A stretch of 64,000 nucleotides of DNA from Maribellus comscasis (GTDB lineage: Bacteria; Bacteroidota; Bacteroidia; Bacteroidales; Prolixibacteraceae). Location: contig NZ_CP046401.1 of NCBI RefSeq assembly GCF_009762775.1, positions 1,054,001 through 1,118,000 of the forward strand. The letters are read 5' to 3'. This document shows positions 1-7,983 of the stretch, piece by piece. The position numbers and the translations under genes are program-made. The notes under the pieces were generated by a model. The model was given only the letters and a program-made list of their open reading frames with translations. It did no database searches and had not been told where the DNA came from. Each line of letters opens with the position of its first letter. Position 1 is the first letter of the stretch.

Positions 1-130
1 CACTTGGTGTACCATATTCTGCAACTGTGCCATATTCACACCCTCCAAAAGAGCAGGCAGTCCCTATTCCAAGAACGGATATAATAAATGCAATAATTCT
101 ATTTTGGCTTTTTAAAATTCGGTTTTTCAT
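1..130 (-). CDS. rSAM/lipoprotein-system lipoprotein, N-terminal part only
   Basis: The minus strand reads from an ATG at 130 to the window edge for 43 codons. The product starts with a positively charged tip, a hydrophobic stretch (about residues 12-25) and cysteines at 26 and 31, then repeats EYGT twice (CEYGTVAEYGTP). A short lipoprotein leader followed by a (C)EYGTP-type segment is what I know from the small Bacteroidota lipoproteins paired with a dedicated radical SAM enzyme (the lipo_with_rSAM / rSAM_w_lipo pair, TIGR04134/TIGR04133). The radical SAM partner, if present, would lie left of the window. The lipobox is not textbook (GTAC or FGGC). The family assignment is by motif memory from a fragment, so it is moderate. 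The gene is divergent from the racemase gene. Confidence 0.6.
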   Translation of the reverse strand, partial: MKNRILKSQNRIIAFIISVLGIGTACSFGGCEYGTVAEYGTPS

Positions 131-245
131 GTTGATTTTTTAGTTTACAGATTATTTTCTGCACAGAAAGGTTGCTTCGCTAAGTCGTTTTTTCAAACTT
201 AACAAAATATTTGCCACTTTTACATTCAATTTATTTAAATATAAA

Positions 246-938
246 ATGAAAACCATAGGATTAATTGGAGGTACCGGGTGGGTATCAACTCAGGAATACT
301 ATAAAATCATTAATGAAAAAGTTAATAAAAAACTTGGTGGGCTCCATTTCCCGCGAATAATTCTTTATTCAATCAACTACGGCGAGATTTATGCCTGTAA
401 CCAAAAAAACGATCGTGAAGGTGTATATAAAATCATAAAAACCGGAGCTGAAACATTACAACATACAGATATTGATTTTCTGGCGCTTTGCGCAAACACC
501 ATTCATTTTACTTTCGAAAAATTAGTTACCGAAATTGACTTGCCATTTGTACATATTGCCGACGCGACCGGTAAAAAAATCAAAGAAAAGAAGTTAAAAA
601 AAGTTGGGTTGCTGGGCACACAGGAAACCATGGAAATGGACTTTTACAAAACCCGCCTGGCAAAAATGGGAATAGAAGTCATTACACCTGAAAAAAATGA
701 CCGCAACTTTATACACCAATCGATTATGAAAGAATTACTTAAAGAAAAGTTTCTTCCGGAAACCAAAAGTGGTTTTATTTCTGTTATGAATGATTTGAAA
801 AGTAAAGGCGCTGAAGGTATTATTCTAGGTTGTACGGAAATACCTTTGCTGATAAAACAAAAAGATTACGATTTGCCCCTTTTCAGTACGCTTGAAATTC
901 ATGCTGAAGCAATTGCCGAATTCTCTTTAACAAATTAA
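246..938 (+). CDS. aspartate/glutamate racemase family protein
   Basis: A cytosolic amino-acid racemase of the Asp/Glu/hydantoin racemase fold, 230 residues, the usual length. The N terminus MKTIGLIGGTGW with following STQEYY is the family's substrate-binding start. The two catalytic cysteines are visible in CANTIH (Cys82) and GCTEIP (Cys196), so both halves of the two-base mechanism are intact. Whether the substrate is aspartate, glutamate or another amino acid cannot be read from the sequence. The start ATG follows an A/T-rich leader without a Shine-Dalgarno site. It stands alone: the gene on its left is divergent and the CDF exporter gene converges on it with a 3-base gap. Confidence 0.88.
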   Translation: MKTIGLIGGTGWVSTQEYYKIINEKVNKKLGGLHFPRIILYSINYGEIYACNQKNDREGVYKIIKTGAETLQHTDIDFLALCANTIHFTFEKLVTEIDLPFVHIADATGKKIKEKKLKKVGLLGTQETMEMDFYKTRLAKMGIEVITPEKNDRNFIHQSIMKELLKEKFLPETKSGFISVMNDLKSKGAEGIILGCTEIPLLIKQKDYDLPLFSTLEIHAEAIAEFSLTN

Positions 939-941
939 AAA

Positions 942-1832
942 TCAGTCACAATCCTTACAATGTCCGGGATCATATTCAAACTGAATGGTAACATGCTCAA
1001 TATCAAATTCATCGTGCAACATTCTTTGAACATTTCTGAACAACTTGTTGGTTTCCGAGACTTTTATGTCGTCTTTCAAAATAATATGGCATTCAAAATG
1101 AATTAGTTTATCAGTTAAATTCCACAAATGAATATGATGAACATCTTTTAAATCGTTCAATTCCATCAGCCTCTTTTCAATTTCATCAATATGTAAATCT
1201 GCAGGAGCCATTTGCATCAAAATGGTAACCGACTCCTTTAATAATTTAATGGTATGAACAAACAGATAGATACTTATTAAAATAGTTACAACCGGGTCGA
1301 TCCAGTAAATTTCATAAAACCAAATCAGAACCGCCCCCAAAATCACGGCCAGCGAAGTAAGTGCATCTCCAAGCAAATGCAGGTAGGCTGCTTTAATATT
1401 AATACTCTTATTTTTTTCTTTTTCAAGAATTAAAACGGAAATTCCATTTGCAATCAAACCAAGTAAACCAAGCCAAAACATCCATTTAGCGTCAACCTCG
1501 GGCAATGTAGACAAACGATCAATGGCCTCAAAAACCAAAAATATTGAAATTCCTATCAGTGCCAGTGCATTGATAAAAGCCGCAAGAATCTCGGCACGTT
1601 TGTATCCAAAAGTCGATTTTCGCGTGCTTGGTTTCTGACCAAGAAGCTGAGCAATATAAGCGAGAATAACTGAAATCATGTCGCTCAAATTGTGCACAGC
1701 GTCGGAAATTAAGGCGAGGCTTCCGGAAACTATTCCACCAACAATTTGAGCAGCCGTAATAATTCCGTTCAAAATAATTGTAAAAACCAATTTTGATGCT
1801 GATACCTGATGTGTTTCGTGAGAATGTGCCAT
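942..1832 (-). CDS. cation diffusion facilitator (CzcD/ZitB-like) metal exporter
   Basis: An inner-membrane divalent metal/H+ antiporter of 296 residues with six predicted membrane helices between about residues 14 and 205. The transport-site pairs are present: HNLSD (His47, Asp51) in helix 2 and HLLGD (His152, Asp156) in helix 5, the pattern of the zinc-type CDF subfamily. The N terminus carries a short His-containing tip (MAHSHETH). The cytoplasmic C-terminal domain (about 208-290) has the usual HHIHLW motif, and the protein ends in a small Cys-rich tail (GHCKDCD) that could bind metal. Zinc is the likeliest substrate by motif; cadmium or cobalt cannot be excluded. Confidence 0.92.
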   Translation of the reverse strand: MAHSHETHQVSASKLVFTIILNGIITAAQIVGGIVSGSLALISDAVHNLSDMISVILAYIAQLLGQKPSTRKSTFGYKRAEILAAFINALALIGISIFLVFEAIDRLSTLPEVDAKWMFWLGLLGLIANGISVLILEKEKNKSINIKAAYLHLLGDALTSLAVILGAVLIWFYEIYWIDPVVTILISIYLFVHTIKLLKESVTILMQMAPADLHIDEIEKRLMELNDLKDVHHIHLWNLTDKLIHFECHIILKDDIKVSETNKLFRNVQRMLHDEFDIEHVTIQFEYDPGHCKDCD

Positions 1833-1833
1833 A

Positions 1834-1863
1834 TTTGTCTTAAAACATAATAGTGTAAATTTG
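1834..1863 (+). promoter_or_regulatory. candidate Bacteroidota promoter (TTTG-N18-TAAATTTG)
   Basis: TTTG at 1834-1837 and TAAATTTG at 1856-1863 match the -33 and -7 elements of Bacteroidota primary sigma promoters, with an 18-base spacer (usual 19-21). Transcription would begin near 1870, about 40 bases before the exported protein gene at 1912. Seen by eye only. Confidence 0.45.
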
Positions 1864-1911
1864 GTTTAAAAATTGTTGTAAGTATTATATTTATCAAAAA
1901 TAATTCAAAAT

Positions 1912-2604
1912 ATGAAAAAATATTATTTATACATCTTTGGATTGCTGCTGTTTACCGAAATTTTAAATGCCCAAAATATTTTGGAAGTCAGACAGGCAGT
2001 TGATCTCTTTAACACGTCTAAAATGTTGAGAGGCGATATGACCAAAACACTTAACGAAAGTGATATCGAAGGTTCCCCTTTTCTGGAAAATGAATTTATA
2101 AAAGGTGTTGTTTATACCACATCTAATACAAAATATGTTGACGTTCCTTTGCGCTATAATATATACAACGATGCAATTGAATTTGACACGGGAAATGGTG
2201 TGCTGGCACTTGCCGCACCTGAAATTGTAGATAAAGTTGAATTTGGCAGTTATACAATGGTATATGTTCCATACAGTATCACAAAAAAAATACGACGTGG
2301 TTTTTTTATCGTTGAAGAGGAAGGAAAAGCCTCTCTGCTGGTAAAACCGGAAGTTGCATTTGTAAAAGCAACAGAGCCAGGCGCCTATAAAGCAGCAGAA
2401 CCGGCAAAATTTGACAGAAAAAATGATGAATATTACATTTGGGTAAAAAAGAAAGAAGCCAAAATGATTACGGGAAAGAATGATATTGTTGATGTTTTCC
2501 CGGACAATCGAGAGAAGATAGAGGCATTTATTAAAAAGAACAAAATAAAACACCGCAAACCGGAAGATCTTAAACAACTGGTTCAATATTACAATTCATT
2601 GTAA
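1912..2604 (+). CDS. exported hypothetical protein
   Basis: A 230-residue protein with a cleavable signal peptide (MKKYYLYIFGLLLFTEILNAQ, cleavage probably after NA at about residue 20). I do not recognise a named domain. The mature part is mixed beta-rich and ends in a Lys/Glu-rich segment (about residues 175-225, with DIVDVFPDNREKIEAFIKK). Such sequences are common as conserved exported proteins of unknown function in Bacteroidota. A promoter-like sequence lies just upstream. The long open frame on the opposite strand (1963-2586) is rich in Phe, Cys and Asn and is an antisense shadow. Location in the periplasm or outer membrane is inferred from the signal peptide. Confidence 0.75.
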   Translation: MKKYYLYIFGLLLFTEILNAQNILEVRQAVDLFNTSKMLRGDMTKTLNESDIEGSPFLENEFIKGVVYTTSNTKYVDVPLRYNIYNDAIEFDTGNGVLALAAPEIVDKVEFGSYTMVYVPYSITKKIRRGFFIVEEEGKASLLVKPEVAFVKATEPGAYKAAEPAKFDRKNDEYYIWVKKKEAKMITGKNDIVDVFPDNREKIEAFIKKNKIKHRKPEDLKQLVQYYNSL

Positions 2605-2607
2605 AAA

Positions 2608-2868
2608 CTATTTCTGATTCGGAACAAAATTTAATCCGAATGCAAATTCGTTTTTATCCTGATTGAATCCTCCGCACCCGAAAATGTTGGTGCCGCTCCC
2701 TGTACTTAAAACCAAAGAATTCGCAATTCTGAAACTAATAAATCCCTCCAGATATTTATTTAAACCTGCACGCTGGAGGGCACACGTGTCAAACGATACC
2801 CTGAGAAAAACCAATGTTGGGAATTCTTCAAAAGCGGCAATTATTGACATCGATTTTAAAATTGACAC
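2608..2868 (-). other. uncertain ORF, possible gene remnant
   Basis: Open frames exist on both strands here: a minus-strand frame (2608-2868, 86 codons, GTG or ATG start) and a plus-strand frame (2663-2890). The minus-strand product ends NEFAFGLNFVPNQK, which looks like a last beta-strand of an outer-membrane barrel, but there is no signal peptide and no recognisable domain. I cannot decide whether it is a decayed gene end, a multicopy non-coding element, or chance. Confidence 0.2.
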
Positions 2869-2890
2869 TTTAGCGGAAAAAAACGATTAA

Positions 2891-3340
2891 TTTGCGTTAT
2901 ATGAGCTATCCGCTTTTGTTGTGAAAAAAAGACTAACTGAATAAACCCGCCATTGTCTTTAGCCGGGAGGAATCGGCTTTAATAAATGAAAAGTTAAAAA
3001 TTTGAGATTTAGCTACTACTCTTCTGTCCCTCGTTAAATCCGGCCCGATCTATTATATTAAATGCTTATAAGTGATCACAAGTTAACTATGTTGTTATGA
3101 GAAAAACAGAAAGGAATGAACTTGGATTACAGACGCTAAAAAAATCGTTCTGCAAAACAACGGATTCAAAAAAAATACCAATATTTATCCCCGATTCTTT
3201 GAGCGATTGAACTTTCTCAAAAAGGACGATATTAACCTGCCACACTCGTTTTGTAATAAATACATCGAAAACAAAAAATAATTCAAAAACGTATGCAACA
3301 TTAATTTATTGCCGTCGTCATTGAATCAGAAATAAAAAAA
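2891..3340. other. long gap with one short start-less reading frame
   Basis: This 450-base stretch has no convincing gene. Bases 3120-3281 on the plus strand hold a 53-codon open frame without a standard start; its end (FFERLNFLKKDDINLPHSFC) looks protein-like, so it may be the tail of a decayed gene. A second overlapping frame (ATG at 3097, 37 codons) shares the same DNA in another phase. The remainder is A/T-rich and presumably carries the promoter of the sigma-factor operon. Confidence 0.25.
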
Positions 3341-3895
3341 TTGGAAACGTTATACAAAAACATACATCAGGAGATAATTGACCAGTGCAGACAAGGAAAT
3401 GAAAAAGCACAGTTTCAGTTGTATAAATTGTATTATAAGGCAATGTACAGTGTTAGTGTACGAATCCTGAATGACGAAATGGAGGCGGAAGATGTTATGC
3501 AGGAAGCGTTTCTGAAGGCATTCAAAAAAATAGATACCTATAAAGGAGAAGTTAGTTTTGGTGCCTGGCTCAAAAAAATAGTTGTAAACCGTTCTTTGGA
3601 TCAATTGAAAAAAAGAAAAGTTCAGTTTGAAGAAGTAAGTGAAAAAAACTCTCAGATTGCTGAATACCAAATGGAAACAAAAGAAGTGAATGTAAATACC
3701 ATTAAAAAAGCCATTCAAAAACTTCCGGACGGTTATCGAGTGGTTTTAAGTCTTTATCTGATTGAAGGTTATGACCACGATGAAATCAGCCAAATTTTGG
3801 GAATCAGTAATTCTTCTTCACGGACACAACTGTTACGGGCCAAAAATAAATTGAGAGAACAATTAAAGGACGAAGAAATATTTTCATACAATTAG
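3341..3895 (+). CDS. ECF-type sigma-70 family RNA polymerase sigma factor
   Basis: A 184-residue extracytoplasmic-function sigma factor. Region 2 spans about residues 25-92 (DEMEAEDVMQEAFLKAFKK, then FGAWLKKIVVNRSLD) and region 4 about 122-175 (LPDGYRVVLSLYLIEGYDHDEIS followed by a helix-turn-helix). The start is TTG: the frame is open from a TAA at 3302, the first ATG inside would remove part of region 2, and no ATG lies upstream. The next gene begins 2 bases after the stop and encodes a membrane-anchored protein of anti-sigma size, so this is a sigma/anti-sigma pair that probably also transcribes the third gene of the operon. Confidence 0.9.
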   Translation: METLYKNIHQEIIDQCRQGNEKAQFQLYKLYYKAMYSVSVRILNDEMEAEDVMQEAFLKAFKKIDTYKGEVSFGAWLKKIVVNRSLDQLKKRKVQFEEVSEKNSQIAEYQMETKEVNVNTIKKAIQKLPDGYRVVLSLYLIEGYDHDEISQILGISNSSSRTQLLRAKNKLREQLKDEEIFSYN

Positions 3896-3897
3896 CA

Positions 3898-4485
3898 ATG
3901 AAAGAAAAAGACTACATAGAAGAAATTATTTTAAAAAACCTGGAAGAGTTAAACGACAACGAACCACAGGATGGGCATTTTGAACGTTTTGAAGCCAAGT
4001 TAAAAAGCCAGAATAAAAAGAAGAGAATTACATTGAATGTGGTTTGGAAAGTGGCAGCGGCGGTTATTTTTGTTTTGCTTGCAGTAAATCAGGTAGCAAT
4101 TTATATGTCGCCCGAAAAACTAACTACCAAAATCGCAAATGCAAAAAACGACATTTCACTGGCCTCTGTTTCAGAAGAATACGAAGAAGTTGAAATTTAT
4201 TATACAAATGCAATTGACGCCGGGTTGACACAATGGAACACATTAAGCAACGAAGGTTTTATCTCGGCGGAAGAACAGGAAATGATGGATACCGAACTTG
4301 CTGAATTTGAGACACGTTTTAAAGATCTTCAGGAAGATTTGGCTGCCAACCCCAACGACGAACGTGTGATAAATGCAATGCTGGAATATTATCAGACCAA
4401 GCTTGGAATTATAAATATGATTGTAAACAAATTAGAAGAAGTAAAACAACAACAAAAAAATACGGAACATGAAATCGAAATTTAA
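3898..4485 (+). CDS. membrane-anchored putative anti-sigma factor
   Basis: A 195-residue protein with a cytoplasmic charged N-terminal part (about 1-45), one transmembrane helix (about residues 47-69, VVWKVAAAVIFVLLAVNQVA) and a largely helical, acidic extracytoplasmic C-terminal part (about 75-195) with coiled-coil character. It lacks the zinc-binding HxxxCxxC motif of ZAS anti-sigma factors. The role is inferred from position, topology and size: it directly follows the ECF sigma gene and overlaps the next gene by 17 bases, implying translational coupling. The extracytoplasmic helix could sense an envelope signal. Confidence 0.7.
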   Translation: MKEKDYIEEIILKNLEELNDNEPQDGHFERFEAKLKSQNKKKRITLNVVWKVAAAVIFVLLAVNQVAIYMSPEKLTTKIANAKNDISLASVSEEYEEVEIYYTNAIDAGLTQWNTLSNEGFISAEEQEMMDTELAEFETRFKDLQEDLAANPNDERVINAMLEYYQTKLGIINMIVNKLEEVKQQQKNTEHEIEI

Positions 4486-5515
4486 ATTCTTCACTATTCT
4501 TTTTGCCCTCGGTATTTTCTCCACCGGACTAAAAGCATTTGCAGAAGAAAAAACAAAAGAGTATCACCAGGCATGGACGGTGAATAGTGTCCAAACCATG
4601 GAAATATCAAATAAATACGGAGAAATTAAAATCAATAGTTTTGGGGGAGACTCAATCACTATCGACGTTGTAATCACTGTAGAAGCTCCCAATGAAAAAA
4701 GAGCCAATGAGTTACTTGAGCAAATTAATATTGATTTTGGAAAATCAGGAAGTACGGCCAGCGCCGTAACCGAGCTCGACAATAATTTTAAAAGTCGTCA
4801 AAAATTCAGTATCGATTACAGGGTAAATATCCCGTCGGATAAAAACCTGAAAGTTGCGAACAAATACGGAAATACCATTGTGAATGAGTTAAATGCCGAT
4901 GGCGATTTTAATATTCAGTATGGTAATTTTACGGCCAACCAGTTAAACGCCCCTGTATCGGGAGGAGATATGAACCTGAACCTGGCCTATGGAAAAGCAG
5001 ATATTGGTTCGTCTAACGACATGGGTATAGAGGTAAAATACTCAACTATAAATCTTGGCGGCGCAGGAAATCTGAAAGTTGAGTCTAAATATTCAGTTTT
5101 AAATGTGGAAGAGTCAAAAGTTGTAAATATCGAATCCAAATATGATACATTTGAATTTGAAGAAATTGAAGCACTTAGTGCGACAACAAAATACAGCCAT
5201 TTTAAAATTGAAGAATTAAAGAAAAGATTAAAAATTGAAGCTGGTTATGGTGGAATCAGCGTTGATGAAATCGCTGATGATTTTGAATCCATTTCAATCG
5301 AAAACAGTTACGGACAAATCAAACTCGGACTAGATGAAGCGAGCTATTCGTTGGACGCAAGTTGCGATTACTGCGGAATTTCTTATCCTGAAGATGATTT
5401 TGTTGGAAACAGGATGAAAGAAAACCACTCGCAAACCGTAAAAGGAAAAGTCGGCTCAGGCGGAAGTGGAACAGTCTATATCAGAAGCCGCTACGGAGAA
5501 ATAAAATTACGCTAA
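4469..5515 (+). CDS. exported DUF4097-like beta-repeat protein
   Basis: A 348-residue exported protein (signal peptide to about residue 25, AFA). The mature chain is built from repeats of the form K-Y-(G/S)-x-(I/V/F) followed by a short hydrophobic-polar strand. Tyrosines fall at residues 50, 133, 151, 174, 191, 208, 225, 242, 260, 281, 301 and 342; five of them (174 to 242) are exactly 17 residues apart. This is typical of right-handed beta-helix, adhesin-like proteins related to DUF4097/DUF2807. It is the third gene of the sigma/anti-sigma operon, so it is likely the regulated envelope product. The last third contains the pair CDYC (299-302). A terminator follows at 5541. Confidence 0.8.
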   Translation: MKSKFKFFTILFALGIFSTGLKAFAEEKTKEYHQAWTVNSVQTMEISNKYGEIKINSFGGDSITIDVVITVEAPNEKRANELLEQINIDFGKSGSTASAVTELDNNFKSRQKFSIDYRVNIPSDKNLKVANKYGNTIVNELNADGDFNIQYGNFTANQLNAPVSGGDMNLNLAYGKADIGSSNDMGIEVKYSTINLGGAGNLKVESKYSVLNVEESKVVNIESKYDTFEFEEIEALSATTKYSHFKIEELKKRLKIEAGYGGISVDEIADDFESISIENSYGQIKLGLDEASYSLDASCDYCGISYPEDDFVGNRMKENHSQTVKGKVGSGGSGTVYIRSRYGEIKLR

Positions 5516-5540
5516 AATATAATTACGATATTGCTGAGCT

Positions 5541-5574
5541 AAAAACCGTGGACATTTTTGTTCACGGTTTTTTT
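5541..5574. terminator. bidirectional intrinsic terminator
   Basis: The arms AACCGTG and CACGGTT pair over 7 bases around a T-rich loop, flanked by an A-run on the left and a T-run on the right. It can end the sigma operon on the plus strand, and it overlaps the stop codon of the converging glycosyltransferase gene at 5562. Confidence 0.8.
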
Positions 5575-6464
5575 ATGGTTGAAAAAAAACTGAGTTTATA
5601 CAAATCAAACCATTTTATCCGCGGATTTTGACTTTTCAGGTTTGCTTCAAGTGAAGAACAAAACACAGCATAAAACAAACGTAGAAAAAAAGCTGGAATC
5701 CACTTTGATATGGCATAAAACCTTTTAAGAAAATACACCTGATTTAAAAAGTCCGGATCGTTTTTCACCACTTCACCTGCAATGTAATTCAAGTTTTCAA
5801 GTGCAGTTTTGCTCTTTCTGAGAAACATATCAGCATCTTCCAAACCGGTGTGCTCAACCGGATTATCGATGTGCCATATTTCAACTCCCCTTTTAAATAA
5901 ATCAAAACCAAGCACTGTGTCTTCATGACCATAGTTCCGAATATTTTCCCGAAAGTGAATAGCGTTAAAAACCAGCTTTGGAATCAAAAAATTATTTGAA
6001 GTAATAATAAATCCTTTTTTCCTGTTCCGTAAATCTGCAGAAACAGCTTCGCGTTCTGTTCCGTACTTCCAGCGCAGAACCTTCTCCTTCTCAACAGGTT
6101 TCTGCTTTTGATACGCGGTTCCTCCACACAAAACACAATTCGGCTTTGCATTTTTCAAAAAAACCGACAGATAATCTTCTTTTATAATTTTCGAATCGGC
6201 ATCAATAAACAACAGATATTCATAGTTGGAATCAAAACCCATTCTATTCCGGATAGCAGCCCTGCCCAGGTTTGTTTCCATTTCAATGTATTTTACTTTT
6301 GGGAGTTTTCCTAATGCCCGGTTTGCGCTTCTATAAACCTCCTCTGAGCCGTCATCGTAAATATTAATTTCAAATGCATCGCTTATTTTTTTAGCCTGCT
6401 GAACAAGTTCTAAAACCAATTCGTTTACTTCAACGTTAAAAACCGGAATATTTATTGATAACAT
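5562..6464 (-). CDS. family 2 glycosyltransferase
   Basis: A 300-residue GT-A fold glycosyltransferase. The N terminus has the family pattern (LSINIPVFN, then YDDGS at 36-40), the NLGRAAIRN segment at 65-73, and the DxD metal/nucleotide motif DAD at 88-90. The acceptor part includes GHEDTVLGFDL and a mildly hydrophobic C-terminal helix (about 255-275) that may touch the membrane. The donor and acceptor cannot be read from sequence; cell-surface polysaccharide or glycolipid synthesis is the general role. The neighbours are not other glycan genes, so it appears isolated. It is divergent from the TlpA-like gene across a region with two palindromes. Confidence 0.85.
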   Translation of the reverse strand: MLSINIPVFNVEVNELVLELVQQAKKISDAFEINIYDDGSEEVYRSANRALGKLPKVKYIEMETNLGRAAIRNRMGFDSNYEYLLFIDADSKIIKEDYLSVFLKNAKPNCVLCGGTAYQKQKPVEKEKVLRWKYGTEREAVSADLRNRKKGFIITSNNFLIPKLVFNAIHFRENIRNYGHEDTVLGFDLFKRGVEIWHIDNPVEHTGLEDADMFLRKSKTALENLNYIAGEVVKNDPDFLNQVYFLKRFYAISKWIPAFFLRLFYAVFCSSLEANLKSQNPRIKWFDLYKLSFFSTIKKP

Positions 6465-6492
6465 AAAACGACAAATGAATCAGGTTGAAATT

Positions 6493-6507
6493 ACGGAAAG
6501 ATTCCGT
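6493..6507. promoter_or_regulatory. inverted repeat ACGGAA-AGA-TTCCGT
   Basis: Two 6-base arms separated by 3 bases lie 28 bases upstream of the glycosyltransferase start and upstream of the plus-strand -7 box. Size and symmetry suit a dimeric regulator, but no regulator is identified. Confidence 0.3.
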
Positions 6508-6527
6508 TACAATTCTTTTTCAAACAC

Positions 6528-6569
6528 TATTTTTGTAAAAACTTTTAATAAAGTAAAATATTTTACTTT
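6528..6569 (+). promoter_or_regulatory. -7 box followed by a perfect 20-bp palindrome
   Basis: TATTTTTG at 6528-6535 fits the Bacteroidota -7 element. The perfect palindrome AAAGTAAAATATTTTACTTT occupies 6550-6569, that is, about +8 to +27 of the expected transcript and 21 bases before the ATG of the TlpA-like gene. It could be an operator blocking transcription or an RNA hairpin in the leader. Confidence 0.45.
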
Positions 6570-6589
6570 TAACATCAAATTTGGTTGCA

Positions 6590-7981
6590 ATGCTAAAATA
6601 CATTTTACCGATCCTATTTTTTATCACCAGCGTTTCTTTTGCACAGGAACATCACATTGAAGTTCAGATAAATTCAGCTCCAAATAAAAAACTAAGTCTG
6701 GCATACTATTACTTAGGAAATATTTATATAAAAGATACAGTAGATCTGGATGAAAGAGGATTTGGTACTTTTGAAGGGGACACCATCCTTCCACAGGGTT
6801 TGTATAAAATGTATCTGGACGAAAAAAACCATTTTGATTTTTTGCTTGGAGCCGACCAAACTTTTTCAATAAAAAGTGATAATTTTTCAGGTGAAAACAT
6901 AAACATAAACGGTGCAATTGAAAGTGAAGAATTTGCAAAATATGTTGAATTTCTAAAAAATTTACAGGAAAAAAGTGCTCAACTAAAGCAGGAATTTCAG
7001 CAGGCAAGCGGTGAAGAAAAAGAAAAAATTCAGCAAGAGCTGAACGAACTTACCCCCCAACTTCATAATTACTGGAAAAACATTAAAAAGAAATATCCCA
7101 ACTCGTTTGTATCGGCTTTTTTAATCGCAAACCTTGTTCCTGTGCTGGATATATCAACATTACCTGAAAATGTACAAAATAACGATTCGTTGTTATTGGC
7201 AGCCAGGTTTAATTATCAAAAGGAACACTACTGGGATAATTTTGATTACACCGACGAACGATTGTTGTACACACCGCTTTACAAGCCTAAGCTGGAAAAC
7301 TGGTTTACAAAAGTATTGTATCAAAATTATGACTCGGTAAAAATACCCGTTATTGAATTTATTGAAGAAATACGCCCGCATAAAAGGATATTTCAATATG
7401 TTACATCCTATTTCCTGAACAGCAGTATCAACAGCAACATTATGGGAATGGATGCTCTGTTTGTTGATATTGCCCGAAGATACTACCTCTCTGGTGAGGC
7501 TTTTTGGGCATCAGACGAAACCATTGAAAAAGTGAAGGAGAACGTAATGTTTTCTGAACATAACCTGATTGGGATGACTGCACCGGATCTAACACTTGAA
7601 AGTGTGGACGGAGATTTCTATAATCTGCACGGAATTAGTGCAAAATACACCGTTATCATCATATTCGAGCCTAACTGTTCGCATTGTAAGGTTTTTGTAC
7701 CCGAATTCCATAAGGAAGTGTATTTGCCTTTTCGCGACGAAGGTTTGGAAGTTTACTCCATTTACTCAATGGATGACAAAAATGAATGGACTGAGTTTTT
7801 AACGAAACATGATCTGTACGACTGGATTAATGTTTGGGATGAACATAACGTGTCCCGTTTCAAAGTTTTGTATGACGCACGCAAAACGCCAGGTGTTTAT
7901 GTTTTGGATCGGGATAAAAAAATAGTAGCAAAAAAACTCAGTGTTGAACAGCTCAAAAAATTTATGGAAGACAACCTGTAG
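6590..7981 (+). CDS. TlpA-like thioredoxin-fold protein with DUF4369/DUF5106-like N-terminal part
   Basis: A 463-residue periplasmic protein (signal peptide ending SVSFAQ at about residue 17). The N-terminal third is beta-rich with NSAPNKKLSLAYYY, like the DUF4369 domain; the middle is helical with a coiled-coil segment (about 115-165) and resembles DUF5106; the C-terminal about 140 residues form a thioredoxin fold with the redox motif CSHC (Cys363, Cys366) in FEPNCSHCK. It should reduce or isomerise periplasmic disulfides. The ATG at 6590 is chosen over an in-frame TTG 9 bases upstream because it gives a normal signal peptide. The gene converges on the SulP gene with a 2-base gap. Confidence 0.87.
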   Translation: MLKYILPILFFITSVSFAQEHHIEVQINSAPNKKLSLAYYYLGNIYIKDTVDLDERGFGTFEGDTILPQGLYKMYLDEKNHFDFLLGADQTFSIKSDNFSGENININGAIESEEFAKYVEFLKNLQEKSAQLKQEFQQASGEEKEKIQQELNELTPQLHNYWKNIKKKYPNSFVSAFLIANLVPVLDISTLPENVQNNDSLLLAARFNYQKEHYWDNFDYTDERLLYTPLYKPKLENWFTKVLYQNYDSVKIPVIEFIEEIRPHKRIFQYVTSYFLNSSINSNIMGMDALFVDIARRYYLSGEAFWASDETIEKVKENVMFSEHNLIGMTAPDLTLESVDGDFYNLHGISAKYTVIIIFEPNCSHCKVFVPEFHKEVYLPFRDEGLEVYSIYSMDDKNEWTEFLTKHDLYDWINVWDEHNVSRFKVLYDARKTPGVYVLDRDKKIVAKKLSVEQLKKFMEDNL

Positions 7982-7983
7982 AA

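Noticed and set aside
1963..2586. 207-codon open frame on the minus strand
   Set aside because: It lies fully antisense to the exported protein gene and is rich in Phe, Cys and Asn, as antisense of Lys/Glu/Asn-rich sequence; no domain or start context.
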